Counted from the stretch's first letter, positions 24,156 through 31,602 are shown. The stretch: DNA of 31,647 nt from JANQIV01 sp050117315 (GCA_050117315.1 JASFMY010000077.1:1-31647), one strand, 5' to 3'. Numbers and translations are program-made. The notes: generated by a model not told the origin, from the letters alone.

Positions 24156-27134
24156 TTAAAAATTTACTTTTATACCAAAATAAATATCGCGGGGAGTTTT
24201 AAATAATAATTGAGTCGGAAAATCTCCCGGATCAGGAAGTACAATATGATCCGCCTCGTAATCCCCCGGTTGATCATCCCCGCCTTCCTCTGGAAGAATA
24301 AGCGAATCTAAATAATCTGTATACGAAGAAAGCTGCGGCAATAACAAGGAACGCAAGTTTGGATTAAGTTCTTTTCTATTAAACAAATTGTAAACTTCCA
24401 TATATGCCAAACAGTTAATCCCTATAAATTCGAATCCTTTAGATAACCTCATATTAGTATTATGATGAGGTCTCCATCTTAAATTATTACTTACCCCGGG
24501 TAAATTTTGGGGATTATATGTGAATGTTTTACCGCTTCTATATTCGTGTGTAAGATTCAAAGCCCAATCTCCAAACAAATCGATACCAAGAATATCCTTA
24601 CCCCATTCTTTAGGTGTTCTGAAAGTAACGTTAGCTATAAAAGTATATGAGGCACCCGGAGTAGATTGCGTGCTGCTGCTAAGTACAGGTGTTTTTAATT
24701 CATCTTCATAATAAATTTCGTTTCCATGATCTCCTGAAGAAGTAACCATATAATCCAAACTCAAACTTCCAATAAAATATGTTCCTAATTTTTTCTCAAA
24801 AATAACTTCAAAACCTCTTGAATCTGCATAATTACCGTTAGAATAAGTTGATATTTGATTACCGGCATCGGAGTAATATGCAACCCACATTATTTGATTA
24901 GTTATATTTCTGTAGTAACCGGAGATATGCAGTAAATATTGTTCTCCCAACTGTTGGTCAAATCCTAATTCATAAGCTATGGTTCTTTGGGGGTTCAGAT
25001 TAGCATTATTAATCCTATCGTAATTACCGCCGTATCTTTCCCTTTTATTATATAAATAGGTAACGCTCGGTTCATCATAAAAATGTCCGTAGTTAAAAAA
25101 CAGTTTACTCTTCTCACTAATCGGATGTGCAATTCCTATTCTGGGACTTACATAAAAAAACGGATTAACTCTATCGGTTGCAGCAAAATCAATACTATCT
25201 ACGTTTAAGTAATCGGAGTACAAATCCGTGTAATAATCTGTTCTTCTATCCGTATAATCTAATCGTACACCAACGTTTGCAATCATACCTTTAAATTCAA
25301 TTTTGTCTTGTAAATAATATGCCGCTTTAATTGGGATTCTTCTAAACTTATCCATTTTGATAAGAGGAGGTGATTGCTGTACAAGACCATGGTGCATATT
25401 TAAGTCATCATAAGTAAACTCAAACCCGGTTTTTACTTGATTATTTTTATTAACCTGGCTAACTAAATCGAACCTTGTACTGATAAGAATTTCTTTTGAG
25501 AAATCTCTTTCTTTGCCATGCCCGCCGAAAATAAATGAATAACCTTTGGTTGTAAGTCCGAAATCCGCTTCTCTTCCGCCGAAATCTACAACGGAAGCCT
25601 CGTCTGCATAGCCGCTGGGAGTAGAGTCAAAAGTATACCCGCCGACGGTAAATACACCTTCACTGCTTCTATAGTCTGCATGGTTAACAAACGATCTTCT
25701 TAGCAAATAAGATAATTTGAAATTATAATATGTTTTCTCAGACAGTGCATGCGATAGATTAACTGCAAATTGATTTCTATATCTATCCGCAATAGATCTC
25801 ATACCCTCGTAATATTTTGTCAAAGGATACTGCATACTAAAGATGGCTTGTTCCGGTGTTGAAACAGATTCTTGCGGAGTATTATATGTTGTTGAAGAGT
25901 AATTTTGTTGATAGTTCCCCTGAACATTAATTTTCATTCCCGAACCCGGGCGAATGGTAAATTTCCAAAACCAATTCAAATCTTCGAAATGATCTCGCGA
26001 AATAGGGACAGCAAACATGTTATATTCGAATCTAAGACTGGTAAAAAAAGTAATCATCCTTCCTAATTTATAGTTCTTTAAATACGGGAGAGGACCGCCG
26101 AAGCTTGCATCTATTATATAATCAGGTTTGTGCCCGTATTGTCTTTCCCTATGTTGATATTTCCATACTTCCTGGGCTTGTTCGGGTGTAAAGCCGTAAA
26201 CGGTATCATACATAGCAAAATATTCCCAATAGCTATCAGGGTTATCCGCGTCATGGATCCCGTCTTCTCCGTATAAAGCATCATCATTACCGTACAGAAC
26301 CCATTCCGGGGCACTATTTTGATCATAGATGGATTCGCCAAAATGTTTTCTCGAGGCCGGGCTTACTTTTACATCAAGACTTAGTTGATATTTATCAGTA
26401 CCGTCTTTTGTAACGACATTAATTACACCGGACCTAATATTACCATATTCTGCATTGAACCCTCCGGTAAGAATTTCCGCAACTTTAAGTGAACTCAAGT
26501 TAAAATTTGTTAAAGAACCGCTTGACATGGCCTCTGTAACATTTAATCCGTCAACAAAAACACCAACCCCTGTTCCGCCTCTAATAGATAATTCATTAGT
26601 TATCTGTTCCTGAGTATCATTAGTTATTGGTTGATATATTGTACCCGGCTGGAGATTCAACAAACTGTTAAAGTCTTTAACCGGAATGCTTTCAACATCA
26701 CTAATCTCTATATCCCGTTTACTAGATGAAACGTCTAGGGCAATAGGGGGCTTCTTTGCTTCAACAACTATTTCTTCACCGAACTCTAAAGACTTTTCAT
26801 GCATTTCTATTTTAAGATCAGTCGTTCTATCAATAATGACTTTTACATTTGTTAAGGTAACTTTTTGATATCCTACATACGAGACAATTACTGAGTAGTT
26901 CCCCGGTGAAATTCCGATGATTGTAAATTTGCCTTCTAGGTCTGTAGCCGCACCTGTTTTTGTACCCTCTATTAATATGTTTACCCCTATTAATGGTTCA
27001 CCATTATCCGCATCAACAACTAATCCTACAATTTTTCCTGTGTTACCGGCAAATAAAGTTCCGTTAAAAAGCATATACATTATTATAAGTTTTACCAACT
27101 TAGCATATTTTGTTTTTCCAAAGTGATTTACCAT
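24156..27134 (-). CDS. TonB-dependent receptor with carboxypeptidase-regulatory-like N-terminal domain
   Basis: This outer-membrane active transporter has 992 residues from the preferred start. After a signal segment (about 1-30) comes a CarboxypepD_reg-like beta-sandwich (about 33-112, containing VDADNGEPLIGVNI and VSYVGYQK). The plug domain follows, with IRGG and VFVDGLN, and then a 22-strand-type barrel ending in FGIKVNF. This SusC-like layout imports large ligands such as oligosaccharides. A TTG start 19 codons upstream is open, but it gives a poor signal peptide. Neither start has a strong ribosome-binding site, so the start is uncertain. The gene directly precedes the FN3/FlgD-like protein. 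No SusD is encoded next to it. Confidence 0.9.
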   Translation of the reverse strand: MVNHFGKTKYAKLVKLIIMYMLFNGTLFAGNTGKIVGLVVDADNGEPLIGVNILIEGTKTGAATDLEGKFTIIGISPGNYSVIVSYVGYQKVTLTNVKVIIDRTTDLKIEMHEKSLEFGEEIVVEAKKPPIALDVSSSKRDIEISDVESIPVKDFNSLLNLQPGTIYQPITNDTQEQITNELSIRGGTGVGVFVDGLNVTEAMSSGSLTNFNLSSLKVAEILTGGFNAEYGNIRSGVINVVTKDGTDKYQLSLDVKVSPASRKHFGESIYDQNSAPEWVLYGNDDALYGEDGIHDADNPDSYWEYFAMYDTVYGFTPEQAQEVWKYQHRERQYGHKPDYIIDASFGGPLPYLKNYKLGRMITFFTSLRFEYNMFAVPISRDHFEDLNWFWKFTIRPGSGMKINVQGNYQQNYSSTTYNTPQESVSTPEQAIFSMQYPLTKYYEGMRSIADRYRNQFAVNLSHALSEKTYYNFKLSYLLRRSFVNHADYRSSEGVFTVGGYTFDSTPSGYADEASVVDFGGREADFGLTTKGYSFIFGGHGKERDFSKEILISTRFDLVSQVNKNNQVKTGFEFTYDDLNMHHGLVQQSPPLIKMDKFRRIPIKAAYYLQDKIEFKGMIANVGVRLDYTDRRTDYYTDLYSDYLNVDSIDFAATDRVNPFFYVSPRIGIAHPISEKSKLFFNYGHFYDEPSVTYLYNKRERYGGNYDRINNANLNPQRTIAYELGFDQQLGEQYLLHISGYYRNITNQIMWVAYYSDAGNQISTYSNGNYADSRGFEVIFEKKLGTYFIGSLSLDYMVTSSGDHGNEIYYEDELKTPVLSSSTQSTPGASYTFIANVTFRTPKEWGKDILGIDLFGDWALNLTHEYRSGKTFTYNPQNLPGVSNNLRWRPHHNTNMRLSKGFEFIGINCLAYMEVYNLFNRKELNPNLRSLLLPQLSSYTDYLDSLILPEEGGDDQPGDYEADHIVLPDPGDFPTQLLFKTPRDIYFGIKVNF

Positions 27135-27250
27135 TGCAATTGCCAAAAATTTATTTAATAAAAAAAATTTACTTAACCATTGGAGACTCAATTTGATAGG
27201 ATTGCCTCTCCACCTGAATTTATTTAAATAAGCTCCACACTTGCACTAGT

Positions 27251-27385
27251 CTAAACAAACCCAATCCAACCAACCGGAATTCCATTTGCTTTTTGTTCAA
27301 AGCCAGGATTTAAAATCATATTTTGTATATAAATTACGAAGGGGAGAAAGAATAAAACTAAAACCCATACTAATCTTTCTTTCAT
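27251..27385 (-). pseudogene. 44-codon remnant: signal peptide plus start of a carbohydrate-binding-type domain
   Basis: The ATG at 27385 is preceded six bases upstream by a very strong Shine-Dalgarno (AAGGAGAGG, 27392-27400). It opens a 44-codon frame that ends in TAG. The peptide has a hydrophobic leader (MKERLVWVLVLFFLPFVIYI) and then NMILNPGFEQ, then PVGWIGFV. ILNPGFE followed by GW is how many CBM-like domains of secreted glycan-active proteins begin. No frame continues it downstream, so it looks like the start of a larger gene cut short by deletion. It could instead be a short functional leader peptide for the TonB operon. No protein family of this size is known to me. Confidence 0.5.
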
Positions 27386-27490
27386 CAGAAACCTCTCCTT
27401 CTTAGTGCTTAAAAGTGCTTGCAACAGTCTTATTAATTATTCCAATCAATGTGTTTAAGAGAAAGAGAAAACGAAGCTACTTATAAGTGA

Positions 27491-27539
27491 TGCAAGAGAA
27501 ATCCAATTTCATATTATTATTATTAAGATTTCTCTTGCA
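27491..27539 (-). terminator. Perfect 13-bp stem hairpin after the T9SS gene, probable terminator
   Basis: TGCAAGAGAAATC at 27491-27503 is exactly complementary to GATTTCTCTTGCA at 27527-27539, with a 23-base AT-rich loop. It begins about 20 bp beyond the stop codon of the 27559-29715 gene in the direction of transcription. No long U-run follows, so this may be a terminator, an mRNA-stabilising hairpin or both. It marks the boundary between the single-gene unit and the long operon. Confidence 0.55.
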
Positions 27540-27558
27540 ATAATTCTCTATCAATTAC

Positions 27559-29715
27559 TTACTTAAGCAACAACATTTTTTTAGAGTTAATAAATGATCC
27601 GGCTCTTAGCTGATAGATGTAAACACCGCTAGCTAAATTGCCGGCATTAAAATCGACCTTATAATTACCTGCATTTTTAAACTCATTTACCAACGATAAA
27701 ACTTCCTGACCAAGAATATTGTATATTTTTAAAGTCACTATTCCGGGCTTTTGTAAACTATACTCTATTTTGGTACTAGGATTAAATGGGTTAGGATAAT
27801 TTTGAGTTAAGTTATATTCAAATGGTAAGGAGCTGCCATATTGATCTTCAACAGAAACAACTATACCACCGTCAAATTCATCAACGCCTTCAATGTTATC
27901 TATGTATACTGTTTTATTTTCACTTATTGCTTCAGGGTTACGTATATAAAATCTAAGTTGATCAATATTTGCCAAATCTCCGTATAATTGTTCGTCGGTT
28001 CCAACGTCGGTAGACCATACCGGGTTATCAGTATTGCTGCCTAAATATCTAAAACCGTTAACTGAATCTGCCGTAAATTGAACACCGATATGTTGCCATT
28101 CCGTAGTATTTAATGACACAGGGGCACTTTCCCACATTTCATCGCCGCTCATTAATCTAAGCGTGATTTCATTATTAGTACCATCACCTTTTAAATAATA
28201 TTGCATACCTGCGCTAAGTTCGGAAAAGTCCAGACCGGGGATTATGTTTCTCTTCCTAACAGCAGTATAACCGAGTGAACCGTCATATGTAATAGACATT
28301 GATTTTGCACCGCTGGCAAATTCAGTTTCCGAAAGTTCAAGTGAAACACTGCCGGCACCGAATTGATTCCAGGATGCCGTTAAATCATCGGAATCGGTAT
28401 AAGTTTCGAAGTCATCTGCAGATTCCGGATCGAGCGGTGGAAGTATGTTTATAGCATAGATCGCGTCCAATGAGATAACTCTCTTAATATCATCATGTAC
28501 AGGATTTCTTTTACCGAACCGAACTTCCGTAATTTTACCTAAGCTGGAGCGGAACATTTCCTGAGTACCAATATCACTGGTCCAATAAGTTCCATTCGGA
28601 TCATTACCCAACCACCTAAATCCTTTTAAGGAATCAACAATAAAAGGTATAGTGATTTGTTGCCAGCTTGTATCTTCCAACGAAATCCAGTATGATCCCC
28701 AATAGTTGTTATCTGTATCTGTAAAACGGATTAGAAAATTATCTTCACTTCCATCGCCTTTAAGCAAAAATTGGACTCCCCCATCATCACTTATAGAAGA
28801 TAAATCCGGTATTGAATAGAGAGCGCTTCTATTTCTAAATGCCATTCCCCATGTAGTTCTTTCTTCAGGCTGAATAGTCCAACGTGCATATTTATAACCT
28901 TCAGGAGCACTATTGTCTCTTCCTAATTCATAATCAAGAGTCCCGTAACCAAACCCCTGCCATTCTGTTTTAAAGTCTGTAGAATTAATATAATCTTCAA
29001 AATCAGCAATTTTTATATCACCATCCTCTTGAGGCGCTAAAAAATCCATGGCACGAAAATCATCCAAGTAAATTTTGTGAGTGCTTGTGTCGGATACATC
29101 AGGATATTCTAAATTAATTTGAAAACGTGTAATTTTACTTAAACTTTCCAACATTTCTTCTTCTGTTTCAGCTAAAGCAGCATCGGTTGTATACCATAAA
29201 TGTAAACCATAAGTCTCAGTTGTATCCAGAACAAAAGGTATTCTTACAATATGCCATGTTGTATCTTTTAGTGAAATTGGTTGAGATCTCCATCTTGCAT
29301 CCTCGGTTCCCGTTCCATCAAAGAAATTGTAATACCGAAATCGTAGAACATTATCAGTGCCGTCACCTTTCAGATAGAACTGTAAACCTGCTTGAGCGGA
29401 ACTTAAATCCAGAGGATAAAATGTCTCATCGGTTTGGATCCTTTCAACTACACCACCCCAGGTACTTGTAGTTGCGTTGTATGTGTATTGTAAGTAGTTA
29501 TCTCCGCCGGGGGCAACTTTGTCTGTTGTGTCGGTGACTAACTGAAAATCTTGTGAAGCATACCCAAAAATTCTCCAATGATTGGCAAGACTATCCGTAT
29601 TTTCATAGCTTTCGAAATTGTCTAGGACGTTGGTTTGAGCTTTACTCTCAGTTAATGAAAGTAAGAAAACAGAAGTTGTGATAATTAGTAAAAAAAGTAA
29701 TTTCTTCTTTTTCAT
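27559..29715 (-). CDS. Secreted T9SS protein with three tandem carbohydrate-binding-like modules
   Basis: This 718-residue surface protein has a signal peptide (1-26). Three repeats of about 190 residues lie at 29-225, 233-424 and 431-612, followed by a T9SS sorting domain from NYPNPFNPST to the lysine end. Each repeat opens with a D-F-E-x-Y or N-F-E-S-Y stretch, has a central KGDG motif (YLKGDGT at 114-120, LLKGDGS at 317-323, YLKGDGT at 507-513), a later W-x-x-I/V-x-I-P-type strand, and a closing segment with D near an aromatic. This is the layout of CBM11-like beta-sandwiches. No catalytic domain is visible, so it probably binds glycan at the cell surface. GGAG precedes the ATG at good spacing. 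It is separated from the main operon by a hairpin and 367 bp, and may have its own promoter. Confidence 0.8.
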   Translation of the reverse strand: MKKKKLLFLLIITTSVFLLSLTESKAQTNVLDNFESYENTDSLANHWRIFGYASQDFQLVTDTTDKVAPGGDNYLQYTYNATTSTWGGVVERIQTDETFYPLDLSSAQAGLQFYLKGDGTDNVLRFRYYNFFDGTGTEDARWRSQPISLKDTTWHIVRIPFVLDTTETYGLHLWYTTDAALAETEEEMLESLSKITRFQINLEYPDVSDTSTHKIYLDDFRAMDFLAPQEDGDIKIADFEDYINSTDFKTEWQGFGYGTLDYELGRDNSAPEGYKYARWTIQPEERTTWGMAFRNRSALYSIPDLSSISDDGGVQFLLKGDGSEDNFLIRFTDTDNNYWGSYWISLEDTSWQQITIPFIVDSLKGFRWLGNDPNGTYWTSDIGTQEMFRSSLGKITEVRFGKRNPVHDDIKRVISLDAIYAINILPPLDPESADDFETYTDSDDLTASWNQFGAGSVSLELSETEFASGAKSMSITYDGSLGYTAVRKRNIIPGLDFSELSAGMQYYLKGDGTNNEITLRLMSGDEMWESAPVSLNTTEWQHIGVQFTADSVNGFRYLGSNTDNPVWSTDVGTDEQLYGDLANIDQLRFYIRNPEAISENKTVYIDNIEGVDEFDGGIVVSVEDQYGSSLPFEYNLTQNYPNPFNPSTKIEYSLQKPGIVTLKIYNILGQEVLSLVNEFKNAGNYKVDFNAGNLASGVYIYQLRAGSFINSKKMLLLK

Positions 29716-29803
29716 ATAGATTCTCCATCTTCTTGGTATAATGTTTTGTCAAAATATTTGTCTGATCATTTTTCAATTTCGGTTTAGGATGCACTGTGAT
29801 TAG

Positions 29804-29821
29804 TTGTTATTATTTTAACAA
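29804..29821 (-). promoter_or_regulatory. Possible operator: inverted repeat TTGTTA-N6-TAACAA
   Basis: Six-base arms (29804-29809 and 29816-29821) are exactly complementary with a six-base AT spacer, just downstream of the candidate -10 and about 90 bp before the start of the triple-module gene. The position suits a repressor site. The operon's ROK regulator is a possible ligand, but the sequence does not show which protein binds. Confidence 0.25.
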
Positions 29822-29822
29822 T

Positions 29823-29851
29823 AATTTAATATGAGCAAATACTATTGTCAA
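29823..29851 (-). promoter_or_regulatory. Candidate sigma-70-type promoter of the triple-module T9SS gene
   Basis: On the minus strand a perfect TTGACA (29851-29846) is followed, after 17 bp, by TAAATT (29828-29823), four of six matches to TATAAT. The start of transcription would be near 29816, giving a leader of about 100 bases. The region is very AT-rich, so chance matches are expected; two more TTGACA copies nearby (at 29752-29747 and 29943-29938) have no fitting -10. Confidence 0.3.
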
Positions 29852-30171
29852 GAACTTTTTATATTTTTTTTAATAAGTATTAACATATCAGCATAAATTC
29901 AGCGTTATTTTAATATTTCTTGTAATTAATTAATAATTGTCAAAATTTCTTAGAATCAGATTTCGATATAGAAATCAAGAAAAACTCTATAATTGGTCTG
30001 TTACTTTTAGCGGAAGTTCGTTTTCGGTCGACAAGGCTAAACGCTGTTTTTGTTAAAAAAGTCAGCAGTTTATCGTAGCTCCATTTTTATTTCATACAAC
30101 CGGTTAAATTAAATAATTTTCTCTTTATATTGCCATACTCTTACAGCAAAAATTGTGAATTATACTTGTTA
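29852..30171. other. Non-coding AT-rich stretch, no gene recognised
   Basis: Upstream of the candidate promoter there is no open frame with a credible start. A 47-codon minus-strand open stretch (29940-30083) begins without a start codon and has no recognisable product. An imperfect hairpin of the AAACGCTG/CAGCAGTTT type lies near 30040-30070. Confidence 0.4.
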
Positions 30172-30265
30172 CAAATTGGTTTTGGGATTTAGTTTTTATT
30201 TAGAACTCACCTAAATCCTCTCTTAAAAAGAGAGGACTTTATGGTAAAATCCCAAAACCAATTTG
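30172..30265. repeat. Nested palindromic element (19-bp outer arms, 9-bp inner hairpin)
   Basis: The outer arms CAAATTGGTTTTGGGATTT (30172-30190) and its exact complement (30247-30265) enclose 56 bases. The inner hairpin TCCTCTCTT (30216-30224) and AAGAGAGGA (30228-30236) has a three-base loop. The inner part, CCTAAATCC...GGACTTT, resembles dispersed palindromic repeats common in Bacteroidetes and cyanobacteria. No coding sequence lies in it, so it is probably a small non-autonomous element or REP-like repeat that ends 4 bp before the first recognisable codons of the pseudogene. Confidence 0.6.
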
Positions 30266-30269
30266 GCTT

Positions 30270-30507
30270 GTGTATATATATTTACCGGGCATGTCGGGGC
30301 CGGTTTTGCAGCTAAAAAAAGGGCAGTTACGAACTTTGGGGATTGATAATATTTCTCGTTGTTATTTACGCGGGGAATTTCTTAGAGTCTCCCCCGCCCT
30401 CTTACCGGGCTGTTGGTGTTGGATTTGCCGGTTCATTTCAATGGCTGCCGGTTGCCTGGGCTTACGAGGTTGACCTGAACAGGATTTCTTTTACTCACGA
30501 GGTTTAA
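30270..30507 (+). pseudogene. Membrane-protein pseudogene with middle deleted and frameshifted
   Basis: Two frames carry two ends of one protein family. In the frame starting at 30281, FTGHVGAGFAAKKRAVTNFG matches the beginning of a roughly 220-residue bacterial membrane protein that typically reads GHxxxGLAAKKxAPxTSLG. In the next frame, to a TAA at 30505-30507, LIIFLVVIYAGNF, then ESPPPS, then FQWLPVAWAYEVDLNR match its C-terminus, which typically reads YLGNLFGPPPPS and AQWLFVAWAYWVDRHR. The central 130 or so residues are absent and the reading frame shifts at about 30335-30346. The family match is from memory of its conserved ends. The stop lies two bases before the Nudix start, so the two genes were once a coupled pair. 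Confidence 0.7.
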
Positions 30508-30509
30508 AA

Positions 30510-31040
30510 ATGCTTAAAAAATGGAAACAACTTTCTTCTTCTATTAAATTTAAAAACCCATGGTGGACTTACAAACTTGATAAGTTTGAAATTCCCGGCA
30601 AGTATGAAGGCGAATACCATTATGTCCACACAAACGGCTCAAGTATGATTGTACCGGTTACCGGCGAGGGTAAAATAATTGTAGTGAACCAGTACAGGTA
30701 TCTCTGCGAAAAAGAAAGCCTTGAATTTCCTTGCGGCAGTGTTAAAGACGGCGATGATTACCTGGAAACAGCCAGATTAGAATTAGCCGAAGAAACCGGT
30801 TACTCTGCAAAAGAATTTATAAAGATAGGAGAATTCAATCCGTACAACGGAGTTACGGATGAATTCTGCAATGTTTTTATTGCAAAGGATTTAACCGAGG
30901 CTGAAAGCAGACCGGACCCAACCGAAGAATTTGAAATTAACTCATTTTACCCTGAGGAAATAGACCTTTTAATTGAAAAGGGTGATATCTGGGACGGAAT
31001 GACAATCGTCGCATGGACGTTATCCAAGAATTGGATTTAA
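30510..31040 (+). CDS. Nudix hydrolase, ADP-ribose pyrophosphatase-like
   Basis: This 176-residue cytoplasmic protein carries a Nudix box from GSVKDGDD to ARLELAEETGY, followed by a typical EFNPYNGVTDE segment and a FIAKDL strand, as in ADP-ribose/ADP-sugar pyrophosphatases. Relative to the consensus GX5EX7REUXEEXGU it has D for the first E and L for R, while the metal-binding EE pair is kept. It should hydrolyse nucleoside diphosphate-X compounds, though activity may be altered. GAGG lies seven bases upstream of the ATG, inside the end of the pseudogene. It is the only intact plus-strand gene seen and is not part of the glycan locus. Two hairpins follow its stop. Confidence 0.88.
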   Translation: MLKKWKQLSSSIKFKNPWWTYKLDKFEIPGKYEGEYHYVHTNGSSMIVPVTGEGKIIVVNQYRYLCEKESLEFPCGSVKDGDDYLETARLELAEETGYSAKEFIKIGEFNPYNGVTDEFCNVFIAKDLTEAESRPDPTEEFEINSFYPEEIDLLIEKGDIWDGMTIVAWTLSKNWI

Positions 31041-31045
31041 TTTTA

Positions 31046-31241
31046 TAATGAAACACCTACGGTGTTTTGTTAAGTTGATTGATCTACTTTTCTACGATAA
31101 TGAAACGGCTAACACCGTTTTTGATTTTATGATTTATTAAACATTTTTTTTTGTAAGGAATGTCTTATGAAGTCCGGTAGGACTTCCATTACGATAGAAA
31201 ACAATAACCACCTGCAATTCAAAGCTTCGCTGGAAGCTTCA
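31046..31241. repeat. Cluster of four short palindromes (REP-like array)
   Basis: Four small inverted repeats lie about 48-66 bp apart: 31051-31067 (7-bp stem), 31103-31120 (6-bp), 31169-31186 (GAAGTCC-GGTA-GGACTTC, 7-bp) and 31222-31239 (AAGCTTC-GCTG-GAAGCTT, 7-bp). Several are flanked by ATGA or AATGAA on the left and CATTA on the right, as if copies of one dispersed repeat with changing stems. This fills most of the stretch 31041-31317, which has no gene. Confidence 0.5.
31051..31120 (+). terminator. Two hairpins after the Nudix gene, likely terminator
   Basis: AAACACC-TAC-GGTGTTT (31051-31067) begins ten bases after the TAA and is followed by TTGTT. AAACGG-CTAACA-CCGTTT (31103-31120) is followed by TTGATTTT. 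The T-rich tails suit an intrinsic terminator, but both also fit the local palindrome family described for the larger repeat cluster. Confidence 0.45.
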
Positions 31242-31317
31242 TTACAATGCATTACTTCATCATATTTTATGAATATTACAGCGTCGTGGGTTTTTGCGAA
31301 AGAGAAGATTTTGAATT

Positions 31318-31566
31318 TTACTTTAATCTATCCTTAAAATAATGCACAAGATACTCTAAAACCGTTTGTGTATTTGGGTGATGAATACCTAAAAATTTCT
31401 TAAATATTTCATAAGCAGATTTCCACAATTTATAGGCATCATCTTTCCGCTTTAATTCTATGAGAACCGCTGCCAAATTTGACTGACTTATTGCAACGGT
31501 TGGATGTAATTCCCCGAAGTTAAACCCTCTGCGAAATAAAATACTGTTTAAAGTGCTTCGAAATAG
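31318..31566 (-). pseudogene. C-terminal remnant of a kinesin-light-chain-type TPR protein
   Basis: A minus-strand frame of 82 codons ends at TAA 31318-31320 and has no start codon before the upstream stop. From residue about 18 it reads GELHPTVAISQSNLAAVLIE, then two blocks with the LGxxHPNTxTV pattern of TPR_10/TPR_12 repeats. The first residues (LFRSTLNSILF) do not look like TPR. This is the tail of a longer tetratricopeptide protein whose front is lost or frameshifted within the window or beyond. Confidence 0.6.
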
Positions 31567-31602
31567 TTAATATTGTAAAAGGCAAAATATGGTAGAAGAA
31601 AT

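Larger units (their letters stand above)
27192..27558 (-). other. Intergenic region between the T9SS triple-domain gene and the TonB operon
   Basis: This 367-bp gap holds the 13-bp hairpin just after the T9SS gene's stop and the 44-codon remnant. Between them is a possible -10 of the TATAAG type at about 27479-27484 (minus strand), with a weak TTGGAT-like -35 only 15 bp away that overlaps the hairpin's second arm. The heptamer AAGCACT is repeated nearby, between 27400 and 27425. The promoter of the long operon is expected here, but I cannot place it with confidence. Confidence 0.35.

Noticed and set aside
29940..30083. A 47-codon minus-strand open stretch ending in KSDSKKF
   Set aside because: There is no start codon before an upstream stop and no recognisable family; chance or very old debris is as likely.
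30270..30473. A 67-codon plus-strand frame starting at a GTG
   Set aside because: Its frame differs from both frames that carry the membrane-protein family signatures in the same DNA, so it is an accidental reading of the pseudogene.
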